A stretch of DNA of 64,000 bases from assembly GCF_039544265.1 (NCBI RefSeq), contig NZ_BAABLI010000008.1:62001-126000 (forward strand), in the 5' to 3' direction. Positions 26,744 through 34,841 of this stretch are shown piece after piece. Position numbers and translations under genes: made by a program. Numbering within the stretch: the stretch's first letter is position 1; the number at the start of each line of letters is the position of its first letter. Origin of the DNA: Corallincola platygyrae (lineage in GTDB: Bacteria; Pseudomonadota; Gammaproteobacteria; Enterobacterales; Neiellaceae). A model generated the notes under the pieces. That model did not search any database, was not told the DNA's origin, and saw nothing but the letters and a program-made list of their open reading frames with translations.

Positions 26744-26767
26744 GTGGATGGGCGGGTGCCCATCCAC
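26744..26767. terminator. Perfect 10-base hairpin between astD and the DUF1338 gene
   Basis: Arms GTGGATGGGC and GCCCATCCAC with a 4-base loop GGGT, preceded by AAACAAAAA and without a T-tract on the + strand. On the minus strand it would be a canonical intrinsic terminator. On the + strand it may act as a partial terminator or as a 3'-end stabiliser within the operon. Confidence 0.55.
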
Positions 26768-26816
26768 CGTATGCATTATCTATCAACAACCACAAACATA
26801 ATAAGTTGAGTACCCT

Positions 26817-27614
26817 ATGCATCAAACACCTGAATCCCTGTTTGCCGCACTCTGGCAACAGTACCTTGCTGTCACTCCATCTGCAGAAAAGATCCATACT
26901 CTCTTGGGCAAAGGTGCAGAGATCATCAATGATCATATTGCTCTTCGTACCTTTAACCTGCCTGGGATTGGACTGGACGCGCTAGCCAGTCATTTTCTTG
27001 CTGTGGGTTATGAGGCAAAAGGCGAGTACAACTTTGAACAGAAGAAGCTGTATGCACGCCATTTTGAACATCCTAATAGCGAGTTGCCTAAAGTCTTTAT
27101 CAGTGAACTGCTACTTGAACAGTGTTCAACCGAACTGCAGAAGATAGTCAAAGGACTGGTATCGCAGTTACCTGACAACGCAGCTGAGCAGAAAGAGTTT
27201 TTACACTCAGGCGCGCAGTGGCGTTGTTCAAACCAGGATTACCAGGCATTAGCTGCCGAAAGCGAATATGCCGCTTGGATGGCTGCCTGGGGTTATCGTG
27301 CCAACCATTTTACTGTATCGGTAAATCATTTGGCTGAGTTTGAGACCTTGGAGTCGGTCAATGAGGCCCTGAAAACTGCGGGTTTCGCTCTCAATACCAG
27401 TGGTGGTGAAATCAAGGGCTCACCGGAAGTGTTACTGGAGCAGTCTTCGACTATGGCGGATAGAGCGGAAGTTGAGTTTACTGATGGTGTGCAGGTGGTT
27501 CCAAGTTGCTTCTATGAGTTTGCGCGACGCTATGCAATGCCTGACGGTAACCTTTATACCGGATTTGTCGCTGCATCGGCAGATAAGATATTTGAAAGCA
27601 CGGATATGCGCTGA
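26817..27614 (+). CDS. DUF1338 protein (2-oxoadipate dioxygenase/decarboxylase-like)
   Basis: 265 residues. Family markers are INDHIALRTF (His40), NHFTVSVNH (His164, His171) and VPSCFYEFARRY (Glu234), which line up with the metal-binding His/His/Glu of PF07063. A larger family member (HglS of Pseudomonas putida) converts 2-oxoadipate to D-2-hydroxyglutarate in lysine breakdown; this one is about half its length, so the same reaction is only inferred. Position after astD suggests it works on a dicarboxylate or keto acid from amino acid catabolism. Confidence 0.82.
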   Translation: MHQTPESLFAALWQQYLAVTPSAEKIHTLLGKGAEIINDHIALRTFNLPGIGLDALASHFLAVGYEAKGEYNFEQKKLYARHFEHPNSELPKVFISELLLEQCSTELQKIVKGLVSQLPDNAAEQKEFLHSGAQWRCSNQDYQALAAESEYAAWMAAWGYRANHFTVSVNHLAEFETLESVNEALKTAGFALNTSGGEIKGSPEVLLEQSSTMADRAEVEFTDGVQVVPSCFYEFARRYAMPDGNLYTGFVAASADKIFESTDMR

Positions 27615-27653
27615 TTAGGGGTTTAGCTAGCTAGACTCGATCTTGTTGAAAAT

Positions 27654-27683
27654 AAAAAAGGCAGCTTTATCGCTGCCTTTTTT
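27654..27683. terminator. Bidirectional intrinsic terminator
   Basis: Stem AAAAAAGGCAGC / GCTGCCTTTTTT with loop TTTATC, between the converging DUF1338 and crp genes; both strands have a T-tract. Confidence 0.9.
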
Positions 27684-27703
27684 GATGGGTAGGTTCGACA
27701 AGC

Positions 27704-28339
27704 TTATCGAGTACCAAACACCACTATTGTCTTACCGTGAGCATGAATAAGATTCTGCTCTTCGAGCATTTTCAGAATACGGCCTACGGTTTCGCGAGAA
27801 CAGCCAACGATCTGACCAATTTCCTGGCGGGTGATCTTAATCTGCATACCGTCAGGGTGGGTCATTGCGTCAGGTTGTTTGGCAAGATTCAGCAAGGTTT
27901 GCGCAATGCGACCTGCAACATCAAGGAATGCCAAGTCACCCACTTTTTGGCTGGTGGTTTGCAGACGATTTGCCATCTGACCGGATAGACGCATCAGAAT
28001 TTCTGGATTGACCTGAATGAGTTGACGGAATTTCTTATAGGAAATTTCAGCTACTTCACACTGGGCCTTAGCTCTTACCCACGCCGTGCGCTCTGGCTCT
28101 TCTTCGAATAAGCCAAGTTCGCCAATGAAATCGCCCTGATTCAGGTAGGAGAGGATCATCTCTTTACCTTCTTCATCTTTGATCAGTACCGCGACAGATC
28201 CTTTGACGATGTAGTACAGAGTATCGGCTTTTTCACCCGCGTGGATCAGCGTGCTTTTTGCTGGATACTTGTGGATATGGCAGTGGGAAAGGAACCACTC
28301 CAATACCGGGTCGGCTTGTGGTTTGCCAATAAGGGCCAT
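27704..28339 (-). CDS. crp: cAMP receptor protein
   Basis: 211 residues from ATG 28339 with GGAAGGAG seven bases upstream; a GTG six bases earlier is possible but less well placed. Nearly identical to E. coli CRP: GELGLFEEEPERTAWVRA cAMP-binding segment (Thr in place of E. coli Ser83), activating region 1 PDAMTHPDG, and helix-turn-helix GQIVGCSRETVGRILKMLE. Global activator of carbon-source genes. prkB, yheU, yheT and yheS lie to its right as in E. coli, but a PilZ gene and a PEP-CTERM gene have been placed between crp and prkB. Confidence 0.98.
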   Translation of the reverse strand: MALIGKPQADPVLEWFLSHCHIHKYPAKSTLIHAGEKADTLYYIVKGSVAVLIKDEEGKEMILSYLNQGDFIGELGLFEEEPERTAWVRAKAQCEVAEISYKKFRQLIQVNPEILMRLSGQMANRLQTTSQKVGDLAFLDVAGRIAQTLLNLAKQPDAMTHPDGMQIKITRQEIGQIVGCSRETVGRILKMLEEQNLIHAHGKTIVVFGTR

Positions 28340-28376
28340 GAGCACTCCTTCCTTTTTTTCTATTAAACTTTATTTG

Positions 28377-28392
28377 TGGCACCTGAGATGCC
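28377..28392 (+). promoter_or_regulatory. Possible sigma-54 promoter in the crp-PilZ intergenic region
   Basis: TGGCACCTGAGATGCC on the + strand has TGGCAC, and GG and GC 12 bases apart. The next + gene, the PilZ protein, starts about 230 bases after the predicted transcript start, which is long. Could be chance. Confidence 0.3.
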
Positions 28393-28630
28393 GTTAAAAT
28401 TATTAGCCTTGTAACACCTTGTTAACACTTGGCGTTAACGAGCTACACTATCATAGTTTGCGCCAAAGCCAAGTATTTATAACTGACCTGAGTCGTGTTT
28501 ACCGTTGATTTGCACCTTTTGCAGGGGAAATTGATTGCTATAGCGCAGAAAAGCGGACACTAATTGGCATGCTGCCTTGCCTGTTACGCGTTTGATGGTA
28601 CATTTAGCCTAGATATCAAGAGGTTTAGGT

Positions 28631-28993
28631 ATGAGTGACGACCAGCAGGAACGACGCCGCGAGACCCGTTATAAATTAAGAAACATTATAACGGGGCAAC
28701 TCAAGCCAGCGGGGTTGGGTGGTATGTTTAGTAAAGCCACCAATGTAATGATCATTAACGTCAGCCCCAAAGGGGTTGGGTTGCATACCAAAGAAGCCCC
28801 GCCGGCAGGTAAGGATGCAAAAGTAAAATTGACTATTCTTGCGTTGGGCAGCAATAGAACGATTTCTGGTCGCATTAAGCACCTGAACGTTATTCAGAGT
28901 GGTTATATCTTTGGTCTGGAATTAGATGTGCCCAAGCACGAAAGCTTAATCTCCTACTTTAAAAGCTGCGAAGCTGAGTTTGATATTCGCTAG
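28631..28993 (+). CDS. PilZ-domain protein
   Basis: 120 residues, single PilZ domain. RxxxR appears in RRETRYKLR near residues 9-17 and the second motif as NVSPKGVG near 43-50, so c-di-GMP binding is likely. It lies divergent from crp and ends at a bidirectional terminator. Longer than the PilZ protein at the window start and not a close copy of it. No other domain; its target is unknown. Confidence 0.8.
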   Translation: MSDDQQERRRETRYKLRNIITGQLKPAGLGGMFSKATNVMIINVSPKGVGLHTKEAPPAGKDAKVKLTILALGSNRTISGRIKHLNVIQSGYIFGLELDVPKHESLISYFKSCEAEFDIR

Positions 28994-29014
28994 TATTAGA
29001 ACTGTAGTGTTAGC

Positions 29015-29041
29015 AAAAAAGGCGCTTAAAGCGCCTTTTTT
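29015..29041. terminator. Bidirectional intrinsic terminator
   Basis: AAAAAAGGCGCTT / AAGCGCCTTTTTT hairpin between the converging PilZ and PEP-CTERM genes. Confidence 0.88.
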
Positions 29042-29048
29042 GCTATTT

Positions 29049-29795
29049 TTAGCGCAGTGTTGTCTTGCGTACTCTTAGCCTAAACAAGCTGAAAATCGCC
29101 ACCAGCAATAGAGCTATGGCAGAAGGGGTCGGAACATCAACAGAGAGTAACACTATCATATCGTCAGCATCTCTATCTGCAGATTTCCCTGAATCGTTGA
29201 GAAACACAACCACATGTTCCCAACCTTGGTAATAAAAAACGTTCGAAACCAGAAAATTGGGTGAATCCACTTCATCTTTCTGGTTGCTGCCATTGATAAC
29301 CCACTCTCCTGTACTGGCAACATAAAACCCGAAGTCTAAGAAACCGTCACCAAAAGGTAGTGGAAATTGATCCGGAGGAGATATCTCCTGTTGATCGCCG
29401 GACTTATCTATCTTGTTGCTGAATATCTGACTTCCTCCAACGTTAAAGTCGTAAAGTTGGTTGTCAAAACCAGCTTCTGAGCCAATGAAAGTGGCAATTA
29501 CACTCTGTGAGGGGGTGCCAGAATATTTTACATTGGCACCACTCCAAAGGCCTACGCCGCTGGCGTTGATGCCAAATTGAGTGTTGTTCATGTTTGTATA
29601 ATTTAAATTACCGCCGAGGATCCCGGTAACCGTGCCACCATTTACGCCAAGATTAGGGTTAAACGTGCCTACAGACCAATCAGATAACAATGTGTAAGCG
29701 TCTGCAGATGATGTATCCAGCTCAAAAACTGCCGCTTTGACTGGGGTAATGAAAAAAAAGACAAGAGATAGGAAAATGCTGATGAAGTACTTCAT
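29049..29795 (-). CDS. PEP-CTERM-like exported protein
   Basis: 248 residues. Signal peptide (FISIFLSLVFFFITPVKA), then a low-complexity beta-rich body rich in Gly, Asn and Ser, with a segment NDSGKSADRDADDMIVLLSV, and a C-terminal tripartite tail: VPTPSAIALLLVAIFSL hydrophobic helix followed by FRLRVRK basic cluster. This is the shape of PEP-CTERM/VPxPA-CTERM sorting signals cut by exosortase. The proline motif is PTPSA rather than PEPS. No exosortase is in the window. The gene interrupts crp-prkB synteny and reads slightly AT-richer than its neighbours, consistent with acquisition. A sigma-54-like promoter lies upstream. Confidence 0.75.
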   Translation of the reverse strand: MKYFISIFLSLVFFFITPVKAAVFELDTSSADAYTLLSDWSVGTFNPNLGVNGGTVTGILGGNLNYTNMNNTQFGINASGVGLWSGANVKYSGTPSQSVIATFIGSEAGFDNQLYDFNVGGSQIFSNKIDKSGDQQEISPPDQFPLPFGDGFLDFGFYVASTGEWVINGSNQKDEVDSPNFLVSNVFYYQGWEHVVVFLNDSGKSADRDADDMIVLLSVDVPTPSAIALLLVAIFSLFRLRVRKTTLR

Positions 29796-29866
29796 ACAAG
29801 CTCCTTGTATATCCGTTCACATTGGTAGCATCCCTACTGCAGAACTGCCGCTACCAGCGACAATGA

Positions 29867-29883
29867 CGCATAACTTGTGCCAA
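29867..29883 (-). promoter_or_regulatory. Sigma-54-like promoter of the PEP-CTERM gene
   Basis: On the minus strand TTGGCACAAGTTATGCG has a perfect TTGGCAC -24 box and GC at exactly the -12 position. The predicted transcript begins near 29857, about 60 bases before the ATG. Sigma-54 control of PEP-CTERM genes through PrsK/PrsR is known in floc-forming betaproteobacteria. Confidence 0.62.
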
Positions 29884-29970
29884 GGAGCAATCATTTTTTA
29901 TTTCAAATAGTTACAGGTTACCTCAAAATGGGTAGATAAGATTGTGTTAAATTATGTGACGGTAATCCGT

Positions 29971-30849
29971 TTAGAATTCGAGTAATTTGCGTCTACGTTC
30001 TATCAACTCTTCTATCATGGGAGCCAGAATCAGCTCCATTGCAAAGCTCATTTTTCCTCCTGGTACGACCAGGGTGTTGAGGCGCGACATAAAGGCGCCA
30101 TCGATCATTTGCAGGCAATAGGGGAAGTCAACTTTACTGGCATCATCAAACCGAATGACGACAAAGCTCTCGTCGAGGCTGGGAATATCCTTAGCTGAGA
30201 AAGGATTGGAGGTATCGACGGTAGGTACGCGCTGGAAGTTAACATGGGTACGTGAAAACTGAGGTGTAATGTAATTCACGTAGTCTTCCATGGACCGCAG
30301 TATAGACTGTGTTACAGCTTCTCTAGAGTGGCCCCGTTCTCCGGTATCCCGGATGATTTTTTGGATCCATTCCAGGTTTACAATCGGCACCATACCAATC
30401 AGCAAATCCACATGCTCGGCGACATTGTGCTCTTCGGTGGCGATACCGCCATGTAAACCTTCGTAGAAAAGTAGGTCGGTGTTGTCAGGAAGTTCTTGCC
30501 AGGGGGTAAAGGTGCCCGGCATCTGGTTAAAAGGGACTGCTTCGTCGAATGTATGCAGGTAACGGCGGTAGCGGCCAGTACCACTTTCGCCGTAGGCTTT
30601 AAAAAAGCTCTCCAGCAAACCAAAGTCATTGGCCTTGGGGCCGAAGTAGCTGATGTGTTTGCCCTGCTCTTGCGCTTTTCGAATCGCCACGTCCATTTCT
30701 GGTCGTGAATAACGGTGAAATGCATCGCCCTGAACCAGCGCCGCCGTCACCTTTTTATGACGGAAGATATGTTCAAACGCTGTGCTGGTTGTCGTTGTGC
30801 CTGCGCCTGATGAACCTGTGATGGCAATGATCGGGTGCTTTGCCGACAT
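29971..30849 (-). CDS. prkB: Phosphoribulokinase-family protein PrkB
   Basis: 292 residues. P-loop variant ITGSSGAGTTTT at 10-21, then QGDAFHRYSRPEMD and LLFYEGLHGG with the catalytic-type Asp/Glu. It belongs to the uridine kinase/phosphoribulokinase superfamily and is the E. coli PrkB (YhfW-region) orthologue by position beside yheU-yheT. No Rubisco or Calvin-cycle genes are near, so the physiological substrate is uncertain. Start ATG at 30849 with AAGGT upstream. Probable last gene of a yheT-yheU-prkB transcript, 69 bases after yheU. Confidence 0.92.
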   Translation of the reverse strand: MSAKHPIIAITGSSGAGTTTTSTAFEHIFRHKKVTAALVQGDAFHRYSRPEMDVAIRKAQEQGKHISYFGPKANDFGLLESFFKAYGESGTGRYRRYLHTFDEAVPFNQMPGTFTPWQELPDNTDLLFYEGLHGGIATEEHNVAEHVDLLIGMVPIVNLEWIQKIIRDTGERGHSREAVTQSILRSMEDYVNYITPQFSRTHVNFQRVPTVDTSNPFSAKDIPSLDESFVVIRFDDASKVDFPYCLQMIDGAFMSRLNTLVVPGGKMSFAMELILAPMIEELIERRRKLLEF

Positions 30850-30918
30850 GCGGGATACCTTTTTAAGTATGAGAGCTAGTTATCGCAACCTAATAGCACT
30901 GGGTCAACCCTAACGGGC

Positions 30919-31173
30919 TTAAAAATCTGGTGGCGCTGGTGCTTGAACTGTCTCTAACTGCTTGATTTCTTGTTTGGTCATCAGGTTGACTGACTCATGG
31001 AGCTCAGACCATACCAGTAATAATTCGCCACTTTTCAGCTGTAGTAGCAACTGTTCAACTTTGCTTGTCAGTGATATCTCTGATTCTCCATAATCAGTGC
31101 CTTCCCTGAGAGCATAACTTTCAAGCAGGTTATAGAGGGTTTCCTCTGCTAACTCTTGATATGGAATGATCAT
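30919..31173 (-). CDS. yheU: YheU family protein (UPF0270)
   Basis: 84 residues from ATG 31173, which overlaps the yheT stop as ATGA. Similar to E. coli YheU along its whole length: IIPYQELAEETLYNLLESY, REGTDYGE and LVWSELHESVNLM. Function unknown; always found with yheT and prkB. The C-terminal tail (PAPAPP-like) is a little longer than in E. coli. Confidence 0.93.
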   Translation of the reverse strand: MIIPYQELAEETLYNLLESYALREGTDYGESEISLTSKVEQLLLQLKSGELLLVWSELHESVNLMTKQEIKQLETVQAPAPPDF

Positions 31174-32150
31174 TTCCGCTCCAGTTGCTGTTGAAAGTAC
31201 AGGGGCACGCGCCTTTCCAGCCAATATCTGGGCCTCCATGGCCAGCCGCCCTCAATAAAACCCACATGGCCCCCTCGGCGGGTTAGTTCATAAGTGACAT
31301 GGGGAGATAATTGATTAGAGTCCGGGATCACAGCCTCGTTCATAAACGGATCGTCAGCAGCGTGAATAAGCAGCAATGGTGTATGAATGCTTTTCAAATA
31401 TTGCAGTCCACTCATTCGCTTGTAGTAATCATGTACATCCCGGAAACCATGAAGTGGCGCCGTAACCATGTCGTCAAACTGCCAGAAAGTGTTTAGCAGT
31501 GAAACTTGTTGAGGACACAGCGTAACTTCATCCGCAAGTGCAGGTGTTGCCATCTTCTTCAAAAGGTTGTTTTTCATCCGAGTCAGCAAGTGACGTTGGT
31601 ACACACGTGAAAAACCCTGTCCGATTCGGTCTGCACAGGCCGCGAGGTTAAGTGGAGGGGAGATGGCACAAGCCGCATGAATGAGCGATTGGTCTGTTTC
31701 ACCCAGGTAACGAACCAAGACATTTGCGCCTAGCGAGTAGCCTACCGCCAGAATTGGCGATTTGGGATGTTGCTGCTGAAGTCTCTTAAGCAGCATGGTC
31801 AGGTCGTTGATTTCGCCACTGTGGTAAGCCCTGGATAATCTATTGGGTTCACCGCTACAGCCACGGAAATGCATAACCACAGCTTGCCAGGGCAGTTTTT
31901 TTATTGCCGCAAGCATGCCCTGAGCATAGGGGCTGGCTACTGAGCCTTCCAGGCCGTGCAGCAGCAATACAATAGGTTGGCCCGGTGTCGTTTTTTGATT
32001 CAACCAATCGAGGTCGATGAAATCTCCGTCATCTAGTTCCCATCGCTCTCTGTAGGTAAAGATTGAGAGACGGCGCCGATGCAGTGTTGGCCAAATGGTT
32101 TGCAGGTGTGGGTTAGCTAACCACCATGGTGCTTGAAATGGATCAAACAA
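31170..32150 (-). CDS. yheT: YheT-type alpha/beta hydrolase
   Basis: 326 residues. Family motif NPHLQTIWPTL near 12-22, oxyanion LLLHGLEGS, nucleophile Ser in AVGYSLGANVL, catalytic Asp in HAADDPFM and His in RRGGHVGF. A predicted esterase of the YheT/ABHD1-3 group with unknown substrate. The start codon is TTG at 32150 with CGGAG upstream; no ATG is available near the family N-terminus. Coupled to yheU by a 4-base overlap. Confidence 0.92.
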   Translation of the reverse strand: MFDPFQAPWWLANPHLQTIWPTLHRRRLSIFTYRERWELDDGDFIDLDWLNQKTTPGQPIVLLLHGLEGSVASPYAQGMLAAIKKLPWQAVVMHFRGCSGEPNRLSRAYHSGEINDLTMLLKRLQQQHPKSPILAVGYSLGANVLVRYLGETDQSLIHAACAISPPLNLAACADRIGQGFSRVYQRHLLTRMKNNLLKKMATPALADEVTLCPQQVSLLNTFWQFDDMVTAPLHGFRDVHDYYKRMSGLQYLKSIHTPLLLIHAADDPFMNEAVIPDSNQLSPHVTYELTRRGGHVGFIEGGWPWRPRYWLERRVPLYFQQQLERK

Positions 32151-32224
32151 AGTGAACTCCGTTGTGAGCTAATTTGCATTATACGGCCTATGTTTTAATC
32201 TGAGTAAATAATCTAAACGTTTGT

Positions 32225-32782
32225 TTGAATTTTGTAGTTGCCGTGGCTAAAAACAGTATTTCTCGCCGGACCTTTATTCTCTCCATGCTTGGTGCTGGAG
32301 TAGCGATCTCTTTTGGCTCAGTGCTTTACACCGACCGTGATTTGGTGACTCGTCACCAGAGTAAATTGTTTGATCCTCACCAGGAAACCGCGCTTCGAGC
32401 CTTTATCCCGATTATTCTGGATGGGGTGATCAGTAAAAAAGCAGAGACCCGCCAGGCGCAGGTAGACCGCATCGTTCTGCAAATGGAGCTTGCCCTGCAA
32501 TATCTGCCTTCCTTCAGTCGCGACCAGTTTCTCGATCTCTTGTCTCATCTGTCTCGCCGCTTGACCCGCTGGGCTTTGGCTGGGCAGTGGACACAACTAT
32601 CAGAACTTAGCGTCGCACAGCGGATTGAGATCCTGCAGTCCTGGCGGCATAGTTTTATCAGCCTGCTGCAACAGGCTTACCAAGGGCTGAGGGAGCTGGT
32701 GTTGGCATCATGGTATGGCTCGTCGGAGCACTGGGCGCCACTTAAATACAATAAACCTGCCTGGGTGGTACCTGGTCGATGA
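32225..32782 (+). CDS. Tat-exported small protein, probable partner of the GMC oxidoreductase
   Basis: 185 residues from TTG 32225; a GTG at 32243 would start just before the Tat signal and is as likely. The N-terminus has SRRTFILSMLGAGVAISFG, a twin-arginine signal. The mature part is helical (HQETALRAFIPIILDG, then QYLPSFSRDQFLDLL) and resembles the small Tat-exported subunit 3 of gluconate 2-dehydrogenase-like complexes. Its stop overlaps the start of the GMC oxidoreductase as ATGA, which argues for one complex. Such subunits carry their folded FAD partner across the membrane with them. Confidence 0.7.
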   Translation: MNFVVAVAKNSISRRTFILSMLGAGVAISFGSVLYTDRDLVTRHQSKLFDPHQETALRAFIPIILDGVISKKAETRQAQVDRIVLQMELALQYLPSFSRDQFLDLLSHLSRRLTRWALAGQWTQLSELSVAQRIEILQSWRHSFISLLQQAYQGLRELVLASWYGSSEHWAPLKYNKPAWVVPGR

Positions 32783-34383
32783 AAGATCCGATGAAGCTAG
32801 CTCTGGATCAGGGCGCACAGCATATTGATGGTGCTCTACTCAGCAATGATTTGGTGCTGGAAGCTGATGTGGCTATTGTCGGTAGTGGCGCTGGTGGTGG
32901 TATTGCCGCGGAGATACTTACTACGGCGGGTCTGAGCGTCGTCATTATTGAAGAGGGCGGTTTACATACCAGCCAAGGCTTCAATATGGAGGAGAGCACT
33001 GCTTATCCGCATCTTTATCAGGAGGCGGCAGGCCGGCGCACGGTGGATGGTGCTATTTCCGTTCTGCAGGGGCGTTGTGTCGGTGGTGGTACGACAGTTA
33101 ATTGGACAACATCGCTTCGTACGCCAGCCAATACGCTCGACCATTGGCGAGAGGTTCATAAGCTGCCGGGGTTGACGGTTGATGCCATGGCGCCTTGGTT
33201 TGAGAAAGTTGAAAAACGCTTACACATCCGTCTTTGGCAGGTGCCACCTAACCAGAACAATGGTTTGTTGGCAGATGGCTGTAAACGTCTTGGTTGGCAA
33301 TACAATATTATCCCCCGAAATGTCTTAGGTTGTGCCAATTTAGGTTATTGCGGCATGGGCTGCCCAATTAACGCTAAACAGTCGATGCTGATAACAACGC
33401 TACCTTCAGCCATGATGCAGGGTGCAAAACTGCTAAGTCATATGCGCGTGCAACGATTGGTCAGGCAGCGGGATCGGATCGCTGAGGTCCAGTGTTCGCC
33501 CTTGGATCGGTTTGGTGCGCCATCTGGGAGTGCAAAGGTCACCATCAAAGCCAAACATGTGGTAATGGCCGCAGGCGCCATTGGTACCCCTGCAGTCATT
33601 ATGCGTTCGGAGTTACCGGATCCTTATGGCATGGTGGGTCATCGTACCTTCCTGCATCCTGTGCTGATAAGCGGCTCGATCTTCAAACAGGCAGTGAACG
33701 GGCATAGCGGTGCCCCACAGAGCATCTATTCTGATCAGTTCCTATGGCCCGAACGGGATGAAATGGGCTTTAAACTGGAAGTGCCGCCGCTGCATCCGAT
33801 ACTGTTGGCAACTAAGCTGGTGGGTTTCGGCCAGTGGCACGCCGACATCATGGAGAAATTCAATAATCTGCAGGTGACACTGGCATTGCTTCGTGATGGT
33901 TTTTCGAGACAGAGCCAGGGCGGACGAGTAGTGTTGTCCAGCGAGGGATTGCCGAAACTGGACTATGAGATCAGTGATTATTTGTGGAAGAGTGCAAGGC
34001 AGGCGCTGCTGACAATGGCTGAGTTACAGTTTGCAGCAGGTGCGCAGCAGGTATTGCCAATGCACGAAGCAGGAGAGATCTACAATAGTTGGCAGCAAGC
34101 GAAGAAAGGCATCAATGGATTGAATATGGCACCGCGACAGACCACCCTGACTTCCGCTCATGTCATGGGTGGCTGCCCAATGGGCGGAGACCCGGTCACT
34201 TCAGTGATCGACCCTGACGGACGCTTTCACCATCTGGAAAACCTATGGGTGATGGATGGTTCAATGTTCCCGACCAGTATTGGCGCCAATCCACAGCTGT
34301 CTATCTATGGCTTTGTGGCCCGTAACGCGAGTTTGCTGGCCGAAAAGCTAACCGGTCACGCCGTTAGTAATTGGCCAAACTGA
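32779..34383 (+). CDS. GMC-family FAD-dependent oxidoreductase
   Basis: 534 residues. FAD-binding VAIVGSGAGGGIAAE at about 30-44; GGGTTVNWTTSLRTP substrate-side loop near 102-116; YCGMGCPINAKQSM with three cysteines near 190; C-terminal HVMGGCPMGGDP and GSMFPTSIGANPQLSIYGF. Glucose-methanol-choline family; this subgroup has no signal peptide of its own and follows a Tat-exported small subunit, so the pair is probably a periplasmic dehydrogenase of an alcohol or sugar. Substrate unknown. No cytochrome gene is adjacent. It converges with and overlaps the TIGR02444 gene by 28 bases. Confidence 0.87.
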   Translation: MKDPMKLALDQGAQHIDGALLSNDLVLEADVAIVGSGAGGGIAAEILTTAGLSVVIIEEGGLHTSQGFNMEESTAYPHLYQEAAGRRTVDGAISVLQGRCVGGGTTVNWTTSLRTPANTLDHWREVHKLPGLTVDAMAPWFEKVEKRLHIRLWQVPPNQNNGLLADGCKRLGWQYNIIPRNVLGCANLGYCGMGCPINAKQSMLITTLPSAMMQGAKLLSHMRVQRLVRQRDRIAEVQCSPLDRFGAPSGSAKVTIKAKHVVMAAGAIGTPAVIMRSELPDPYGMVGHRTFLHPVLISGSIFKQAVNGHSGAPQSIYSDQFLWPERDEMGFKLEVPPLHPILLATKLVGFGQWHADIMEKFNNLQVTLALLRDGFSRQSQGGRVVLSSEGLPKLDYEISDYLWKSARQALLTMAELQFAAGAQQVLPMHEAGEIYNSWQQAKKGINGLNMAPRQTTLTSAHVMGGCPMGGDPVTSVIDPDGRFHHLENLWVMDGSMFPTSIGANPQLSIYGFVARNASLLAEKLTGHAVSNWPN

Positions 34384-34841
34384 GCCTGAATCTCTTCATC
34401 CAGCGGAATGTTTTTCAGCAGCAGGTAGTTCCAGAAGCTCTGTTCAGGGTTTGCTGGTGATTTAGGTGTCGGAGACAGCCCTTTTACCTGCTCGAGCATG
34501 ATCTGTTGTTCGATCCGCTCCATAGTGAGTTCTGATTCCAGCAGCTTTTGTTGCAGTTGCTCCCGGCGTTCAGCATCCATCCAACTAGCCGCTTTGGTTG
34601 CATTGCGAAGTTGACGCACCATGGCGATGTTCTGGTCATGCCACTCTTGAGACGCATCCAGCAGCACTTTGATCTGATCTGGCGTCAGTTCGATGTTTCG
34701 TTCAGCCAACCAGCAGATCAACAGCAGCAGGTTCACATTCAGCTGTTTTTCATTCTGCAACCAAAGGCAAGCCTCTTTAACTTGTGGCTGCTCATAATGT
34801 GCAATGGAGTCGTGCCAAAACTTGTCAGCTTCCAGTTCCAT
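34356..34841 (-). CDS. TIGR02444 family protein
   Basis: 161 residues from ATG 34841 with AAGGAA eight bases upstream; a longer start adding 7 residues exists. Predicted all-helical (FWHDSIAHYEQPQVKEACLWLQ, then VNLLLLICWLAERN). Members of TIGR02444 are of unknown function and are regularly encoded directly after yheS, as here, with the start inside the end of yheS. Probably translationally coupled to yheS. Confidence 0.87.
   Translation of the reverse strand: MELEADKFWHDSIAHYEQPQVKEACLWLQNEKQLNVNLLLLICWLAERNIELTPDQIKVLLDASQEWHDQNIAMVRQLRNATKAASWMDAERREQLQQKLLESELTMERIEQQIMLEQVKGLSPTPKSPANPEQSFWNYLLLKNIPLDEEIQAQFGQLLTA

Noticed and set aside
28400..28450. Repeated GTTAAC words upstream of crp
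   Set aside because: Common hexamer, no dyad with the spacing of a known regulator.
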